Source of the DNA: Planococcus chinensis
GTDB lineage: Bacteria; Bacillota; Bacilli; Bacillales_A; Planococcaceae
DNA length: 64,000 nt
Direction of reading: 5' to 3'
Assembly: GCF_020071995.1 (NCBI RefSeq)
Contig: NZ_JABWTK010000001.1
Coordinates: 558,001 to 622,000, forward strand
The translations under genes and the position numbers were made by a program. Under the pieces are notes generated by a model, which saw nothing but the letters and a program-made list of their open reading frames with translations, was not told the origin of the DNA and ran no database searches. Below, piece after piece: positions 42,926 through 51,900 of the stretch. Within the stretch, counting starts at the first letter, position 1, and each line of letters begins with the position of its first letter.

Positions 42926-43375
42926 ATGAAGATAGATGAAACGGATAGAAAGATTTTGGAGTTGCTGACAGCGAATGGGCGTTGTTCGTATGTTGATATC
43001 GGCAAGGAGCTGAATCTGTCCCGTGTGGCAGTTCGTGAACGTGTTCATCAATTAACGGAAGCGGGCATCATCGAGAAATTTACAGTAGTGATCAACAGCG
43101 AAAAAGTCGGAAAACAAGTATCAGGATTTTTCGAAGTGGATTGTGAACCTTCCTCTCTTGTTGCAGTAGCTCAAGCTCTTGCAGATAATCCGAATGTAGC
43201 TAGCTGCTATCAAATGACAGGACCTTCCACTTTGCACATGCATGTCTTAGTAGACGATTTTATGGGCTTGGAAAAATTCATAAACGAAGAATTATACGCT
43301 CTTGATGGCATTACCCGCGTAGAAAGCCATATTCTGCTTCGGCGATTCAAAAGCAGAAACGGTTTAAAACTATAA
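42926..43375 (+). CDS. Lrp/AsnC family regulator, YwrC/ChrS-like by context
   Basis: A 149-residue Lrp-type regulator. The N-terminal helix-turn-helix is DRKILELLTANGRCSYVDIG then LNLSRVAVRERVHQLTEAGII, followed by the RAM/AsnC effector domain (about 65-145) with GFFEVDCEPSS and CYQMTGPSTLHMHV. GGAGGCGG precedes ATG 42926. It lies upstream of a peptide ABC transporter, a gamma-glutamyltransferase and a split ChrA pair. B. subtilis ywrABCD likewise joins an Lrp-type gene (ywrC), the chromate pair ywrBA and the GGT-like ywrD. It probably controls this locus. Confidence 0.9.
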   Translation: MKIDETDRKILELLTANGRCSYVDIGKELNLSRVAVRERVHQLTEAGIIEKFTVVINSEKVGKQVSGFFEVDCEPSSLVAVAQALADNPNVASCYQMTGPSTLHMHVLVDDFMGLEKFINEELYALDGITRVESHILLRRFKSRNGLKL

Positions 43376-43376
43376 A

Positions 43377-43412
43377 AGTCTGCAGCAATGAAAATTTGCT
43401 GCAGGCTTTTTC
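43377..43412 (+). terminator. Terminator of the Lrp-family gene
   Basis: AGTCTGCAGCA-ATGAAAAT-TTGCTGCAGGCT with a T run. Confidence 0.9.
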
Positions 43413-43539
43413 TTATTGGTTGAATTTTGGAAGTTCATAAATTTTATTTGGATGAACAATAAGTATTAAAAAAAGGATTATCGACGACAAAAAGAAAGTG
43501 GAAATAATTATTAATAGGAACTTTGTTAACTTCAAATGA

Positions 43540-43551
43540 GTAAAAAGTACT
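43540..43551. promoter_or_regulatory. Second copy of GTAAAAAGTACT upstream of the transporter operon
   Basis: Identical 12-mer to 42818-42829, here extended into the near-palindrome AAAAAGTACTTTTTT. TATAAT at 43591-43596 is the likely -10 downstream. Confidence 0.45.
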
Positions 43552-43613
43552 TTTTTGAAAATTCTTATAGATTTTTATATTGTATTAACATATAATCAAA
43601 ATTATCAAACAAC

Positions 43614-43657
43614 TAACATTTGTTAAGTGTATTTTATTTTATGCTTAACAAATGTTA
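43614..43657. promoter_or_regulatory. Large inverted repeat of two palindromic boxes abutting the transporter ribosome site
   Basis: TAACATTTGTTAAG (43614-43627) and CTTAACAAATGTTA (43644-43657) are exact reverse complements around a 16-base AT loop. Each box is itself a near-palindrome (TAACA-TT-TGTTA), and their centres are 32 bp apart, about three helical turns. AGGAGG starts three bases later (43661). It could be a pair of operators or an mRNA hairpin at the ribosome site. Confidence 0.6.
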
Positions 43658-43672
43658 ACAGGAGGTGTAAAG

Positions 43673-44614
43673 ATGGTTGCTTTAATTATTCGTCGTGCCT
43701 TTCAATTAGTGTTTTTGCTTCTCGGAATTTCCTTCCTTGTGTTTTCTTCCATGTATATTGCTCCGGGAGACCCGGCTTCGATTATTGGAGGACCGACGGC
43801 AACCGCATCGGATATTGAGGCAATTGAAGCCAATCTGGGATTGGACAAACCCTTCTTAGTCCAATATGCCAATTATCTGGGCAACGCAGTCCAAGGGGAT
43901 TTCGGCTACTCTTATCAAACGTCCCAGCCGGTGGGAGACGCCATTGCGGTACGCTTCCCCAACACGTTGAAACTGGCCATTGCCAGCATGATTGTAGCGG
44001 TCATTATTGGAATCATTACAGGCCTTGTATCGGCACTTAAACAAAATTCGTTGCTCGATGTATCGGCTACAACGTTTGCACTTGCTGGAATTTCTATCCC
44101 GAACTTCTGGTTGGGAGCCTTGCTGATTCTCGTTTTTGCGGTAAATCTTCAGTGGCTGCCAGTGGGAGGGATGTCAAATCCGTTTTATACGGTGGCCGGC
44201 ATCAAGGAATTGATATTGCCGGCAATTACGCTTGGGACAGGTTCTGCAGCCATGATTGCCCGTATGACCCGCTCTTCGATGCTTGAAGTAATCCGGGCAG
44301 ATTATGTGCGGACAGCGCGGGCCAAAGGCGTTAAAGAAAAAAATGTCATTTGGATTCATACACTGAAAAATGCCATGATCCCGATCATTACGGTGATTGG
44401 TTTGAATTTCGGCTTTCTGCTTGGCGGAACCATCATTACCGAGAAAGTTTTTGCTATCAACGGAGTAGGGCGATTGATGATCGATGCCATCGCCGCAAGG
44501 GACTTTCCGATGGTCCAAGGGTCGGTGCTGCTGGTTGCCACCTTATTTGTTCTCGTCAATCTGATTGTTGATATCATTTATACCTATATTGATCCGCGCA
44601 TCAAATACGACTAA
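43673..44614 (+). CDS. Peptide ABC transporter permease, OppB/DppB-like
   Basis: A 313-residue permease with about six spans. The N-terminal LGISFLVFSSMYIAPGDPA is the characteristic first helix and extracytoplasmic loop of DppB/OppB proteins. The EAA loop VIRADYVRTARAKGVKEKNVI near residue 206 contacts the ATPase. ATG 43673 follows AGGAGGTG; the frame is open for seven further codons upstream but these lie in the control hairpin. First gene of a five-gene peptide or glutathione importer. Confidence 0.93.
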   Translation: MVALIIRRAFQLVFLLLGISFLVFSSMYIAPGDPASIIGGPTATASDIEAIEANLGLDKPFLVQYANYLGNAVQGDFGYSYQTSQPVGDAIAVRFPNTLKLAIASMIVAVIIGIITGLVSALKQNSLLDVSATTFALAGISIPNFWLGALLILVFAVNLQWLPVGGMSNPFYTVAGIKELILPAITLGTGSAAMIARMTRSSMLEVIRADYVRTARAKGVKEKNVIWIHTLKNAMIPIITVIGLNFGFLLGGTIITEKVFAINGVGRLMIDAIAARDFPMVQGSVLLVATLFVLVNLIVDIIYTYIDPRIKYD

Positions 44615-44627
44615 GGGGGGGAATGCT

Positions 44628-45515
44628 ATGACAACGGCTGAAGCGGTAAATGCAAAACCGAAGAAAAAGGAAAAAGCCTGGCAAATCACATTAAGGCGCT
44701 TGTTCAGAAACAAAATGGCCATAGTCGGCTTGATCATTGTACTTCTCCAAATCCTGTTGGCCGTTTTCGCGCCGGTCATTACAGTGCATGATCCCATCCG
44801 GCAGAATCTCGGCAGCAGTGAACTGCCGATGTTCAGTGAAGGGCATTGGCTTGGAACAGACAATTATGGCCGCGATGTTTGGAGCCGCATTGTCTATGGT
44901 GCAAGGATTTCATTGGTGGTAGGTGCAGTGGCCGTTTCACTTGGATTATTGGGTGGAGTGATACTCGGCATGCTAGCCGGCTACTACCGCAAACTGGATG
45001 CCATTATCATGCGTTTTGTTGATTTATTGTTTTCATTTCCCGGCATTTTGCTGGCAATGCTCATTATTGCAATTTTAGGTACTAGCCTGGTAAACGTAGC
45101 TATTGCAATCAGCATCTGGTCGATTCCGACATGTGCACGAATTGTGCGAGGATCGGTGCTTTCGGTCAAAGAAAAAGAATACATTATGGCGATGCGTTCA
45201 ATGGGAGCTTCCAATTTGCGGATTATGGTCAAACATATTCTGCCAAACGTAACAGCACCGATTATTGTTTTTGCCACTATGCGGATGGCAACAGCCATTC
45301 TTTCCACCGCCTCATTAAGTTATTTGGGGCTCGGCGCACAGCCTCCTACACCGGAATGGGGCGCCATGATTTCCCAGGGACAGGATTTTATGTGGACTTC
45401 TCCGCATTTGACGATTGTTCCCGGTATTGCAATTATGCTGACGGTCTTTGCTTTTAATGTACTTGGTGACGGTTTGCGGGATGCGCTTGATCCGAATATG
45501 GATGTTGAACAATAA
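44628..45515 (+). CDS. Peptide ABC transporter permease, OppC/DppC-like
   Basis: A 295-residue second permease. Its cytoplasmic N-terminus is followed by LFRNKMAIVGLIIVLLQIL (first helix) and the OppC_N signature HWLGTDNYGRDVWSRIVYGAR. The EAA loop SVKEKEYIMAMRSMGASNLRI is near residue 180. The family-typical C-terminus GDGLRDALDPNM is present. ATG 44628 lies behind GGGGGG. Pairs with the preceding permease. Confidence 0.93.
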   Translation: MTTAEAVNAKPKKKEKAWQITLRRLFRNKMAIVGLIIVLLQILLAVFAPVITVHDPIRQNLGSSELPMFSEGHWLGTDNYGRDVWSRIVYGARISLVVGAVAVSLGLLGGVILGMLAGYYRKLDAIIMRFVDLLFSFPGILLAMLIIAILGTSLVNVAIAISIWSIPTCARIVRGSVLSVKEKEYIMAMRSMGASNLRIMVKHILPNVTAPIIVFATMRMATAILSTASLSYLGLGAQPPTPEWGAMISQGQDFMWTSPHLTIVPGIAIMLTVFAFNVLGDGLRDALDPNMDVEQ

Positions 45516-45533
45516 AACATTGGGGGAATTTAA

Positions 45534-47090
45534 ATGAAGAAACAGTGGCTTTTTTTACTCGTATTGATTGGAATGCTGATCTTAAGCGCATGTTCAGGAA
45601 GCACCATTCCTGAAGGAGCGGAAACCAGCGGAGCAAACGATGCACCGGCTTCGGATGGAGAAAACGAAGTAGTATATGCTTCTACTTCAGATGCAGTAGG
45701 GCTTTCTCCGACGATGACAAATGATTCGGTGTCTTCAAACGTCATGACACAAATCTATGAAAACTTGTTTGAAAGAAACCCTGAAACAATGGAATTGGAG
45801 CCTAAACTAGCTGAATCCTACGAAAACCCCGATGATCTGACGTGGGTGATTAAACTGAAAGAAGGCATCAAGTTCCAAGACGGCACGGATTTTAATGCCG
45901 AAGCTGTAAAATACTCATTTGATAAATTGCGCGACCCTGCAACTGCAGCACCGCGTGCTTCTCTTTTAGAGCCGGTGGATACAGTAACGGCAATTGATGA
46001 AACGACTGTAGAAATCAAAACAAAATACCCATACGGACCGTTGCTTGCAGCACTGTCACATTCCAACGCTGCAATTATCAGCCCGACAGCAGACGAAAAA
46101 CAAGATTTGATGCAAAATCCGGTAGGAACGGGACCATTCAAGTTTGTCAGCTGGAACCAAGGCGACGAAATTGTTCTTGAAAAGAACCCGGACTACTGGG
46201 ATGGAGAAGTTGCACTTGACCAAGTGAAATTTAAAGTGGTTCCTGAAATCTCAACCGCCATTTCTATGCTGCAAACCGGTGAAGTGAACTTCCTGGATGC
46301 ATTGCCGCCGGAACAGATTTCCCGTATTGAAGGACTTGAAAATGTAGAAGTGACGAAGCAAGAAGGGACTCCTGTCTACTACTTGACGTTCAACCACTCA
46401 AGAGAACGCAACCAAAATCCGGATTTCCGCAAAGCAGTAGCAAGTGCGGTCGACCGTGATGCATTCGTTGAAAAATTGAATGGCTTAGGTGTCAGAAGCG
46501 ACAGCATTTTAGGGCCGAAAGTATTTGGCTACACAGAAGAAGCGGATAATGCGGGAACTCCGTATGATCCGGAATTGGCAAAACAATTAGTGCAAGAAAA
46601 CGGCTTTGGCAATGAACCGATCAAGTTGCTTGCTGCTAACCGTGATAATTTCATCTTGATGGCTGAAATTGTTCAATCGCAGTTAACTGAAGCCGGATTT
46701 AAAGTTGAAATTGAAACAATGGAATGGGCAACCTTCCTGGATACTGCACGCGGCGGCGAATACGACATGACATTCCTGAGCTGGTCAAACGTAACGAGCG
46801 ATGGTTCTGAAATGTTCTACCCGAACTTCCATTCTGACAACGTCGGCAACTCGAACCGTGCGCAGTACAGCAATCCGGAATTCGATAAATTAGTAGAAGC
46901 GTCACGCACGACAATTGTGCCGGAAGAACGTGAAAAATTCTTAGCCGAAGCGAATCAGTTTATGATGGATGATAACGCAGCAATCGTGATGTACCACGGC
47001 GTGGTTACTTCCGCTACTGAAAAATCCATCAAAGGCTTAAAAGTAGATCCGAACGGCCAATGGAGCTTAGCAAACGTATCGAGAGAGTAG
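45534..47090 (+). CDS. Peptide-binding lipoprotein (SBP family 5)
   Basis: A 518-residue extracellular solute-binding protein. The lipoprotein signal has lipobox LSAC (Cys about 20) followed by a Ser/Glu-rich linker. The family 5 signature region is AESYENPDDLTWVIKL then FNAEAVKYSFDKL, and YWDGEVALDQVKFKVV is near 220. These proteins bind di- or oligopeptides, glutathione, nickel or related ligands. The downstream gamma-glutamyltransferase makes a gamma-glutamyl peptide such as glutathione an attractive substrate, which is inference. ATG 45534 with GGGGGAATTTAA upstream. Confidence 0.93.
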   Translation: MKKQWLFLLVLIGMLILSACSGSTIPEGAETSGANDAPASDGENEVVYASTSDAVGLSPTMTNDSVSSNVMTQIYENLFERNPETMELEPKLAESYENPDDLTWVIKLKEGIKFQDGTDFNAEAVKYSFDKLRDPATAAPRASLLEPVDTVTAIDETTVEIKTKYPYGPLLAALSHSNAAIISPTADEKQDLMQNPVGTGPFKFVSWNQGDEIVLEKNPDYWDGEVALDQVKFKVVPEISTAISMLQTGEVNFLDALPPEQISRIEGLENVEVTKQEGTPVYYLTFNHSRERNQNPDFRKAVASAVDRDAFVEKLNGLGVRSDSILGPKVFGYTEEADNAGTPYDPELAKQLVQENGFGNEPIKLLAANRDNFILMAEIVQSQLTEAGFKVEIETMEWATFLDTARGGEYDMTFLSWSNVTSDGSEMFYPNFHSDNVGNSNRAQYSNPEFDKLVEASRTTIVPEEREKFLAEANQFMMDDNAAIVMYHGVVTSATEKSIKGLKVDPNGQWSLANVSRE

Positions 47091-47097
47091 GGAGAAT

Positions 47098-48111
47098 ATG
47101 GCACAGACATTACTTGAAGTAAAAGATTTAGTGACTTCGTTTCGTACAGCTGAAGGAACAGTACGGGCAGTTAAAGGAATATCTTTTCACGTTGAAAAAG
47201 GAGAAACGCTTTGCATCGTCGGGGAGTCGGGTTGTGGGAAGAGTATAACGTCATTGTCTGTGATGGGGTTGCTGCCTTCGAACGGTTCGATTGAAAGCGG
47301 AGAGATTTTGCTGAACAATGAGCCTCTCCAAAATCTTTCACAGGAACAATTGAGAAAGCTGCGCGGCAATCAGATGTCCATGATTTTCCAGGAGCCGATG
47401 ACAGCACTCAATCCGGTTTTGACGATTGGCTATCAACTGAGAGAGCCGTTGATCCTCCATCATAAATTGTCAAAGAGCGAAGCAACGAAGCAGGCAGTGG
47501 AATTGCTCAACCAAGTAGGGATTCCAAATCCGGCAAAGCGTTTGAACCAATATCCGCATGAATTGAGCGGTGGCATGAGGCAACGGGTCATGATTGCAAT
47601 GGCCCTCGCTTGCCATCCGAGTTTGCTGATTGCGGATGAACCGACGACGGCGCTGGATGTGACCATTCAGGCGCAAATCCTTGATTTGATCAACGACTTG
47701 AAGGAAAAGCTGGATATGGGCGTTCTTTTGATTACCCACGATATGGGCGTTGTAGCGGAAGTGGCAAACCGGGTGATGGTCATGTATGCCGGACTGAAAA
47801 TTGAAGAAGGACCGGTGGAACAGATTTTCAATAACCCGAGCCATCCATACACAATTGGATTGTTGAATTCGGTGCCGAATGTGGACGATCCTGAATTCGA
47901 ACTTGAACCGATTCCGGGAAACATGCCCGGCTTGAATGAAGATATTCCGGGATGCCGATTCCATCCCCGCTGCAAATTTGCGATGGACAAGTGCAAAGTC
48001 ATGGCGCCTCCTGAATTTCACTTATCTCATGGCCATTCTGCAACATGCTGGCTGAACGAAAAGGAGGCTGAAACAGATGAAAACAGTGGAAGAGTCACCA
48101 TCAAAGCCTGA
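47098..48111 (+). CDS. Peptide ABC transporter ATPase, OppD/DppD-like
   Basis: A 337-residue ATPase. Walker [11 protein letters not shown] (about 42-51), Q-loop [12 protein letters not shown], signature LSGGMRQR near 159 and Walker [13 protein letters not shown]. The C-terminal oligopeptide/dipeptide extension holds the conserved [14 protein letters not shown] cysteine cluster, where relatives bind an Fe-S cluster. It starts 7 bp after the binding-protein stop with GGGAG at 47091-47095, an unusually short spacing. Confidence 0.95.
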   Translation: MAQTLLEVKDLVTSFRTAEGTVRAVKGISFHVEKGETLCIVGESGCGKSITSLSVMGLLPSNGSIESGEILLNNEPLQNLSQEQLRKLRGNQMSMIFQEPMTALNPVLTIGYQLREPLILHHKLSKSEATKQAVELLNQVGIPNPAKRLNQYPHELSGGMRQRVMIAMALACHPSLLIADEPTTALDVTIQAQILDLINDLKEKLDMGVLLITHDMGVVAEVANRVMVMYAGLKIEEGPVEQIFNNPSHPYTIGLLNSVPNVDDPEFELEPIPGNMPGLNEDIPGCRFHPRCKFAMDKCKVMAPPEFHLSHGHSATCWLNEKEAETDENSGRVTIKA

Positions 48112-49096
48112 AGTCCTTTTGGAATTGAACGACGTCAAAAAGTATTTCCCAATTAAAGGCGGCATCTTAAAGCGTGTCCAAGGGAATGTGAAAGCCGTAG
48201 AATCAGTTTCTTTAAAGCTCTATAAGGGAGAAAGCCTTGGAGTAGTGGGGGAATCGGGCTGTGGGAAATCCACGCTCGGCCGCACGATTCTTGGCCTTGA
48301 AGAACTGACGGACGGAAAAATAAAGTTTAATGAGCAGGAAATCCAGGATTTAAAGCGAAAAGAGAAGAAGAAGTTCGTAAAAGAAATGCAGATGATTTTT
48401 CAGGATCCTTATGCTTCTTTAAATCCTCGCCAGCGAATTGGAAATGCACTTGATGAAGTATTCCGGATGCATACCAATATGCCGGCGCAGGAACGAAAAG
48501 ATGCCGTACTCGATCTGCTGAAAGAAGTGGGGCTGAAAGCGGAACATTATGACCGCTATCCCCACGAATTCAGCGGCGGACAGCGGCAGCGAATCGGTAT
48601 TGCCCGGGCAATAGCTTTAAACCCTTCGTTCATTATCTGCGATGAAGCCGTTTCCGCTTTGGACGTATCCGTTCAAGCGCAGGTCTTAAAACTATTAAAG
48701 ACTTTGCAGGAAAAGTATAATTTGTCTTACCTGTTCATTTCACATGATTTAGGGGTTGTCCGTTATTTCTGTGACCGGGTTCTCGTAATGTATTTGGGGC
48801 ATACAGTAGAAATGAGCGATGTGACGAAAATCTTTAATCACCCGCTCCACCCTTATACCCGGGCATTGCTGTCAGCTATTCCTAGGCCGACGATGCAAAC
48901 GAAAAGAGAACGGATCCGATTGGTCGGCGATATGCCGAATCCGTCGAACCCGCCAAGTGGATGTGTATTCCACACGCGCTGCCCAATGGCGCAGGAAATC
49001 TGCAGCGTCGATAAACCGGCGTTCATCGAGCATGAAAAAGATCATTTTGCGGCATGCCATTTTGCAGGAGAATCATTGAGCCGGGTGTTGGGATAA
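48077..49096 (+). CDS. Peptide ABC transporter ATPase, OppF/DppF-like
   Basis: A 339-residue second ATPase. Walker [10 protein letters not shown] near 54-62, signature FSGGQRQR near 163, Walker [13 protein letters not shown]. The C-terminal cysteine motif [14 protein letters not shown] is present. ATG 48077 is nine bases after AAGGAGG (48060-48066), so it overlaps oppD by 35 bp in another frame. Completes the transporter. Confidence 0.95.
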   Translation: MKTVEESPSKPEVLLELNDVKKYFPIKGGILKRVQGNVKAVESVSLKLYKGESLGVVGESGCGKSTLGRTILGLEELTDGKIKFNEQEIQDLKRKEKKKFVKEMQMIFQDPYASLNPRQRIGNALDEVFRMHTNMPAQERKDAVLDLLKEVGLKAEHYDRYPHEFSGGQRQRIGIARAIALNPSFIICDEAVSALDVSVQAQVLKLLKTLQEKYNLSYLFISHDLGVVRYFCDRVLVMYLGHTVEMSDVTKIFNHPLHPYTRALLSAIPRPTMQTKRERIRLVGDMPNPSNPPSGCVFHTRCPMAQEICSVDKPAFIEHEKDHFAACHFAGESLSRVLG

Positions 49097-49138
49097 GTCC
49101 CAGCAGTCGGCTATTATTTTGAAACTGGAGGAATTTCA

Positions 49139-50743
49139 ATGGACTATTTACAGCACCCTTTCGATGCCAAACGGCACACAGCGTTTTCAAAAAAAGGCAT
49201 GGTGGCAACTTCCCAGCCGCTCGCAGCACAAGCGGGAATTGAAGTAATGCGAAACGGCGGGAACGCAATCGATGCGGCCATCGCGACGGCTGCGGCTTTG
49301 ACGGTTGTCGAACCGACTTCCAACGGCATTGGCGGAGACGCCTTTGCACTGGTTTGGGTAAAAGATAAATTGCACGGCCTGAACAGCTCAGGACCTGCGC
49401 CGAAAAATATTTCGGTAGAAGCGGTGAAAGCGATGGGACATGACAAGATGCCGGTGCACGGAGTGGTGCCTGTCACGGTTCCTGGAGTTCCGGCAGCCTG
49501 GGCGGAACTGTCGAAGAAATTCGGAAAACTGCCGCTTTCGGAAACCTTGAAGCCCGCGATCCGGTACGCAGAGGAAGGGTATCCACTGACGCCGATACTC
49601 GGGAAGTATTGGAAACTGGCTTATGACAAATTTAAAACATCCTTTACTACGGAAGAGTACCAATCATGGTTTGATACGTTTGCACCGAATGGCAAAGCTC
49701 CCGAAATCGGTGAAATGTGGTCATCTCCTGGACATGCTTCGACATTAAAGGCAATTGCTGAAACCGATGGCCGGTCTTTCTATGAAGGAGAACTTGCAGA
49801 CAAAATTGATGCGTTCATGAAGCAGCATAACGGCTTTTTGGCAAAAGAAGATTTAGCTGCCTTCAAACCGGAATGGGTGGATCCGGTTTCCACGAACTAC
49901 AGAGGCTACGACGTCTGGGAAATTCCGCCGAACGGGCAAGGCATGGTGGCACTGATGGCGTTGAATATTTTCAAGAACCTAAATGAACCAAAATGGCAGT
50001 CGGCTGAAACTTACCATGAACAAATCGAGGCGATGAAACTTGCTTTCACGGACGGCAAAGAGTTCATTACTGAACCGGAAGCAATGCCGGTAAGTGTTGG
50101 ACACCTGCTTTCAGACGATTATGCGAAGCAGCGGGCAGCCACGATCGGGACGGAAGCTTCTGATCCGGTTCCGTATGAATTGCCAAAAGGCGGTACGGTT
50201 TATTTGGCAGCTGCGGATGAAGAAGGAAATATGATTTCGTATATTCAAAGCAATTATATGGGCTTTGGTTCGGGCATCGTGATTCCGGGCACCGGTATCG
50301 GACTCCAGAACCGCGGAGCTGATTTCTCGTTGGAAGCGCAGCATCCGAATGTATTAAAAGGCGGAAAACGCACCTATCACACCATTATCCCCGGTTTCCT
50401 GACAAAAGAGGGCAAGGCTGTCGGCCCGTTCGGCGTAATGGGCGGTTATATGCAGCCGCAAGGGCATTTCCAAGTGGTGACAAACACAGTGGATTATTTA
50501 TTGAATCCTCAAGCGGCACTTGATATGCCAAGATGGCAATGGATGGAAGGGAAAACGATTTTAGTGGAACCGAACTTCCCGAATTATTTGGCTCAGGCAT
50601 TGGCCCGCAAAGGCCATGCTATCCAAGTGGCAACCGACGGCGGCGCTTTCGGCCGCGGGCAGATCATTTGGCGTAATCCGGAGACGGGGGTACTGGCTGG
50701 CGGCACAGAATCCCGTACGGATGGATCGGTTGCTGCTTGGTAA
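49139..50743 (+). CDS. Gamma-glutamyltransferase family protein, cytoplasmic YwrD-like
   Basis: A 534-residue Ntn-hydrolase precursor. GGNAIDAAIATAAALTVVEP and SNGIGGDAFALVW mark the large-subunit side. The likely autocleavage Thr is in KGGTVYLAAADEEGNMISYI near residue 351, followed by GFGSGIVIPGTGIGLQNRG and the glycine pocket GVMGGYMQPQGHFQ. No signal peptide is seen, unlike secreted GGT, so it should act inside on imported gamma-glutamyl peptides. GGAGGAATTTCA precedes ATG 49139. The context with a peptide importer and Lrp regulator supports gamma-glutamyl peptide use. Confidence 0.93.
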   Translation: MDYLQHPFDAKRHTAFSKKGMVATSQPLAAQAGIEVMRNGGNAIDAAIATAAALTVVEPTSNGIGGDAFALVWVKDKLHGLNSSGPAPKNISVEAVKAMGHDKMPVHGVVPVTVPGVPAAWAELSKKFGKLPLSETLKPAIRYAEEGYPLTPILGKYWKLAYDKFKTSFTTEEYQSWFDTFAPNGKAPEIGEMWSSPGHASTLKAIAETDGRSFYEGELADKIDAFMKQHNGFLAKEDLAAFKPEWVDPVSTNYRGYDVWEIPPNGQGMVALMALNIFKNLNEPKWQSAETYHEQIEAMKLAFTDGKEFITEPEAMPVSVGHLLSDDYAKQRAATIGTEASDPVPYELPKGGTVYLAAADEEGNMISYIQSNYMGFGSGIVIPGTGIGLQNRGADFSLEAQHPNVLKGGKRTYHTIIPGFLTKEGKAVGPFGVMGGYMQPQGHFQVVTNTVDYLLNPQAALDMPRWQWMEGKTILVEPNFPNYLAQALARKGHAIQVATDGGAFGRGQIIWRNPETGVLAGGTESRTDGSVAAW

Positions 50744-51333
50744 CAGATAAAAAAATGCGGGAAAAGTCGTCCGGAACCTCCAGTCTTAAGGTGAATGCCG
50801 ATATTTTTGCCGCCTTTTTCCGCGTCGGCATGTTAGGTTTTGGAGGAGGACCTTCTGCAATCCCGCTTTTTCATACGGAAGCTGTCAAAAAATACAAATG
50901 GATGACCGACGATGAATTCGGCGATACATTGGCGCTTGGCAATACAATGCCCGGCCCTATAGCGACGAAGATGGCCGGATACATTGGCTATCGGGTGAAC
51001 GGCATCATCGGCAGTATAGTCGCCTTGGTGGCTGTAACCGTTCCGACCGTCCTGCTGATGATTTTGCTGCTTGGTGCTTTGCAACAATTCAAAGGAGTGG
51101 AATGGGTCAACAATATGTCAGCGGCGGTCGTGCCGGTGGTCGGCGTGATGCTCGCAGTCATGACATGGGATTTCTTGAAAAAATCCGGTCAGTCGCTTGG
51201 TTGGGCCCGTGCCGTATTGTTTGTGTTGATTGCGGCGGTATTAATGGAAGTGCTGAATGTACATCCTGTCTTTTTGATTATCGCTATTTTGCTGGTTTCC
51301 TTGCTGTCCTTTAAGAAAGGGGGAGCGTCATGA
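50737..51333 (+). CDS. Chromate transporter-type (CHR) half protein, N-terminal-type subunit
   Basis: A 198-residue short-chain CHR protein with about five to six spans. It has FRVGMLGFGGGPSAIPLFH near residue 28 and ALGNTMPGPIATKMAGYIGY near 69, the family signatures. Short CHR proteins function as pairs. The start is uncertain: TTG 50737 overlaps the end of the GGT gene, while ATG 50755 has no strong ribosome site. The next gene, its partner, overlaps by ATGA. B. subtilis ywrB/ywrA (chr3N/chr3C) is the recalled equivalent, giving chromate efflux. Confidence 0.9.
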   Translation: MVTDKKMREKSSGTSSLKVNADIFAAFFRVGMLGFGGGPSAIPLFHTEAVKKYKWMTDDEFGDTLALGNTMPGPIATKMAGYIGYRVNGIIGSIVALVAVTVPTVLLMILLLGALQQFKGVEWVNNMSAAVVPVVGVMLAVMTWDFLKKSGQSLGWARAVLFVLIAAVLMEVLNVHPVFLIIAILLVSLLSFKKGGAS

Positions 51334-51863
51334 TTTACTGGTATATTTTTCTGGCGTTTTTCATTCCCGGCATTTTAGGCTATGGCGGAGGGCCGGCTTC
51401 AATTCCGCTGGTTGAAAAAGAGGTGGTTGACCGGTATGGATGGATGACCACCCAGGAATTCGGCGAAGTGCTGGCGCTTGGGAATGCCTTGCCCGGTCCG
51501 ATTGCGACCAAAATGGCCGGTTATATCGGTTATATGGAAGGCGGCGTTCTGGGTTCTGTCATTGCCCTGTTTGCATCCGTAGCGCCTTCGCTGATTTTGA
51601 TGATTTTGCTGATGGTGACATTACTGAAATACAAAGATTCGCCAAAGGTAAAAAATATAACGAAATTGATCCGACCGGTGATTGCAGTGCTTCTCGGCGC
51701 CATGACGCTCCAATTTTTCATGACGTCGGTCGATACATCAGGCAGCGTGCAGACCGTCATTCTGATTGTGATCAGTTATTGGATGCTTGAAATCCGTAAA
51801 ATCCATCCTGCATTTGTCATTCTGCTGGCACTTGCCTACGGCGGAATATCAGGATTTTTATAA
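51330..51863 (+). CDS. Chromate transporter-type (CHR) half protein, C-terminal-type subunit
   Basis: A 177-residue membrane protein repeating the CHR signatures: FIPGILGYGGGPASIPLVE near residue 8 and ALGNALPGPIATKMAGYIGY near 49. It starts at ATG 51330, overlapping the previous stop, with AAAGGGGGAG ahead of it. The pair should form an inverted two-subunit chromate or sulfate-like anion carrier. Last gene before a terminator and repeat E5. Confidence 0.9.
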   Translation: MIYWYIFLAFFIPGILGYGGGPASIPLVEKEVVDRYGWMTTQEFGEVLALGNALPGPIATKMAGYIGYMEGGVLGSVIALFASVAPSLILMILLMVTLLKYKDSPKVKNITKLIRPVIAVLLGAMTLQFFMTSVDTSGSVQTVILIVISYWMLEIRKIHPAFVILLALAYGGISGFL

Positions 51864-51869
51864 GAGAAG

Positions 51870-51900
51870 AAAACCATCCGTAGATGATGCGGATGGTTTT
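51870..51900 (+). terminator. Terminator of the chromate pair (left duplicate)
   Basis: AAAACCATCCG-TAGATGATG-CGGATGGTTTT. A copy with two loop changes is at 52445-52475, and the same stem is used again at 54252-54287 after hslO. Confidence 0.9.
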
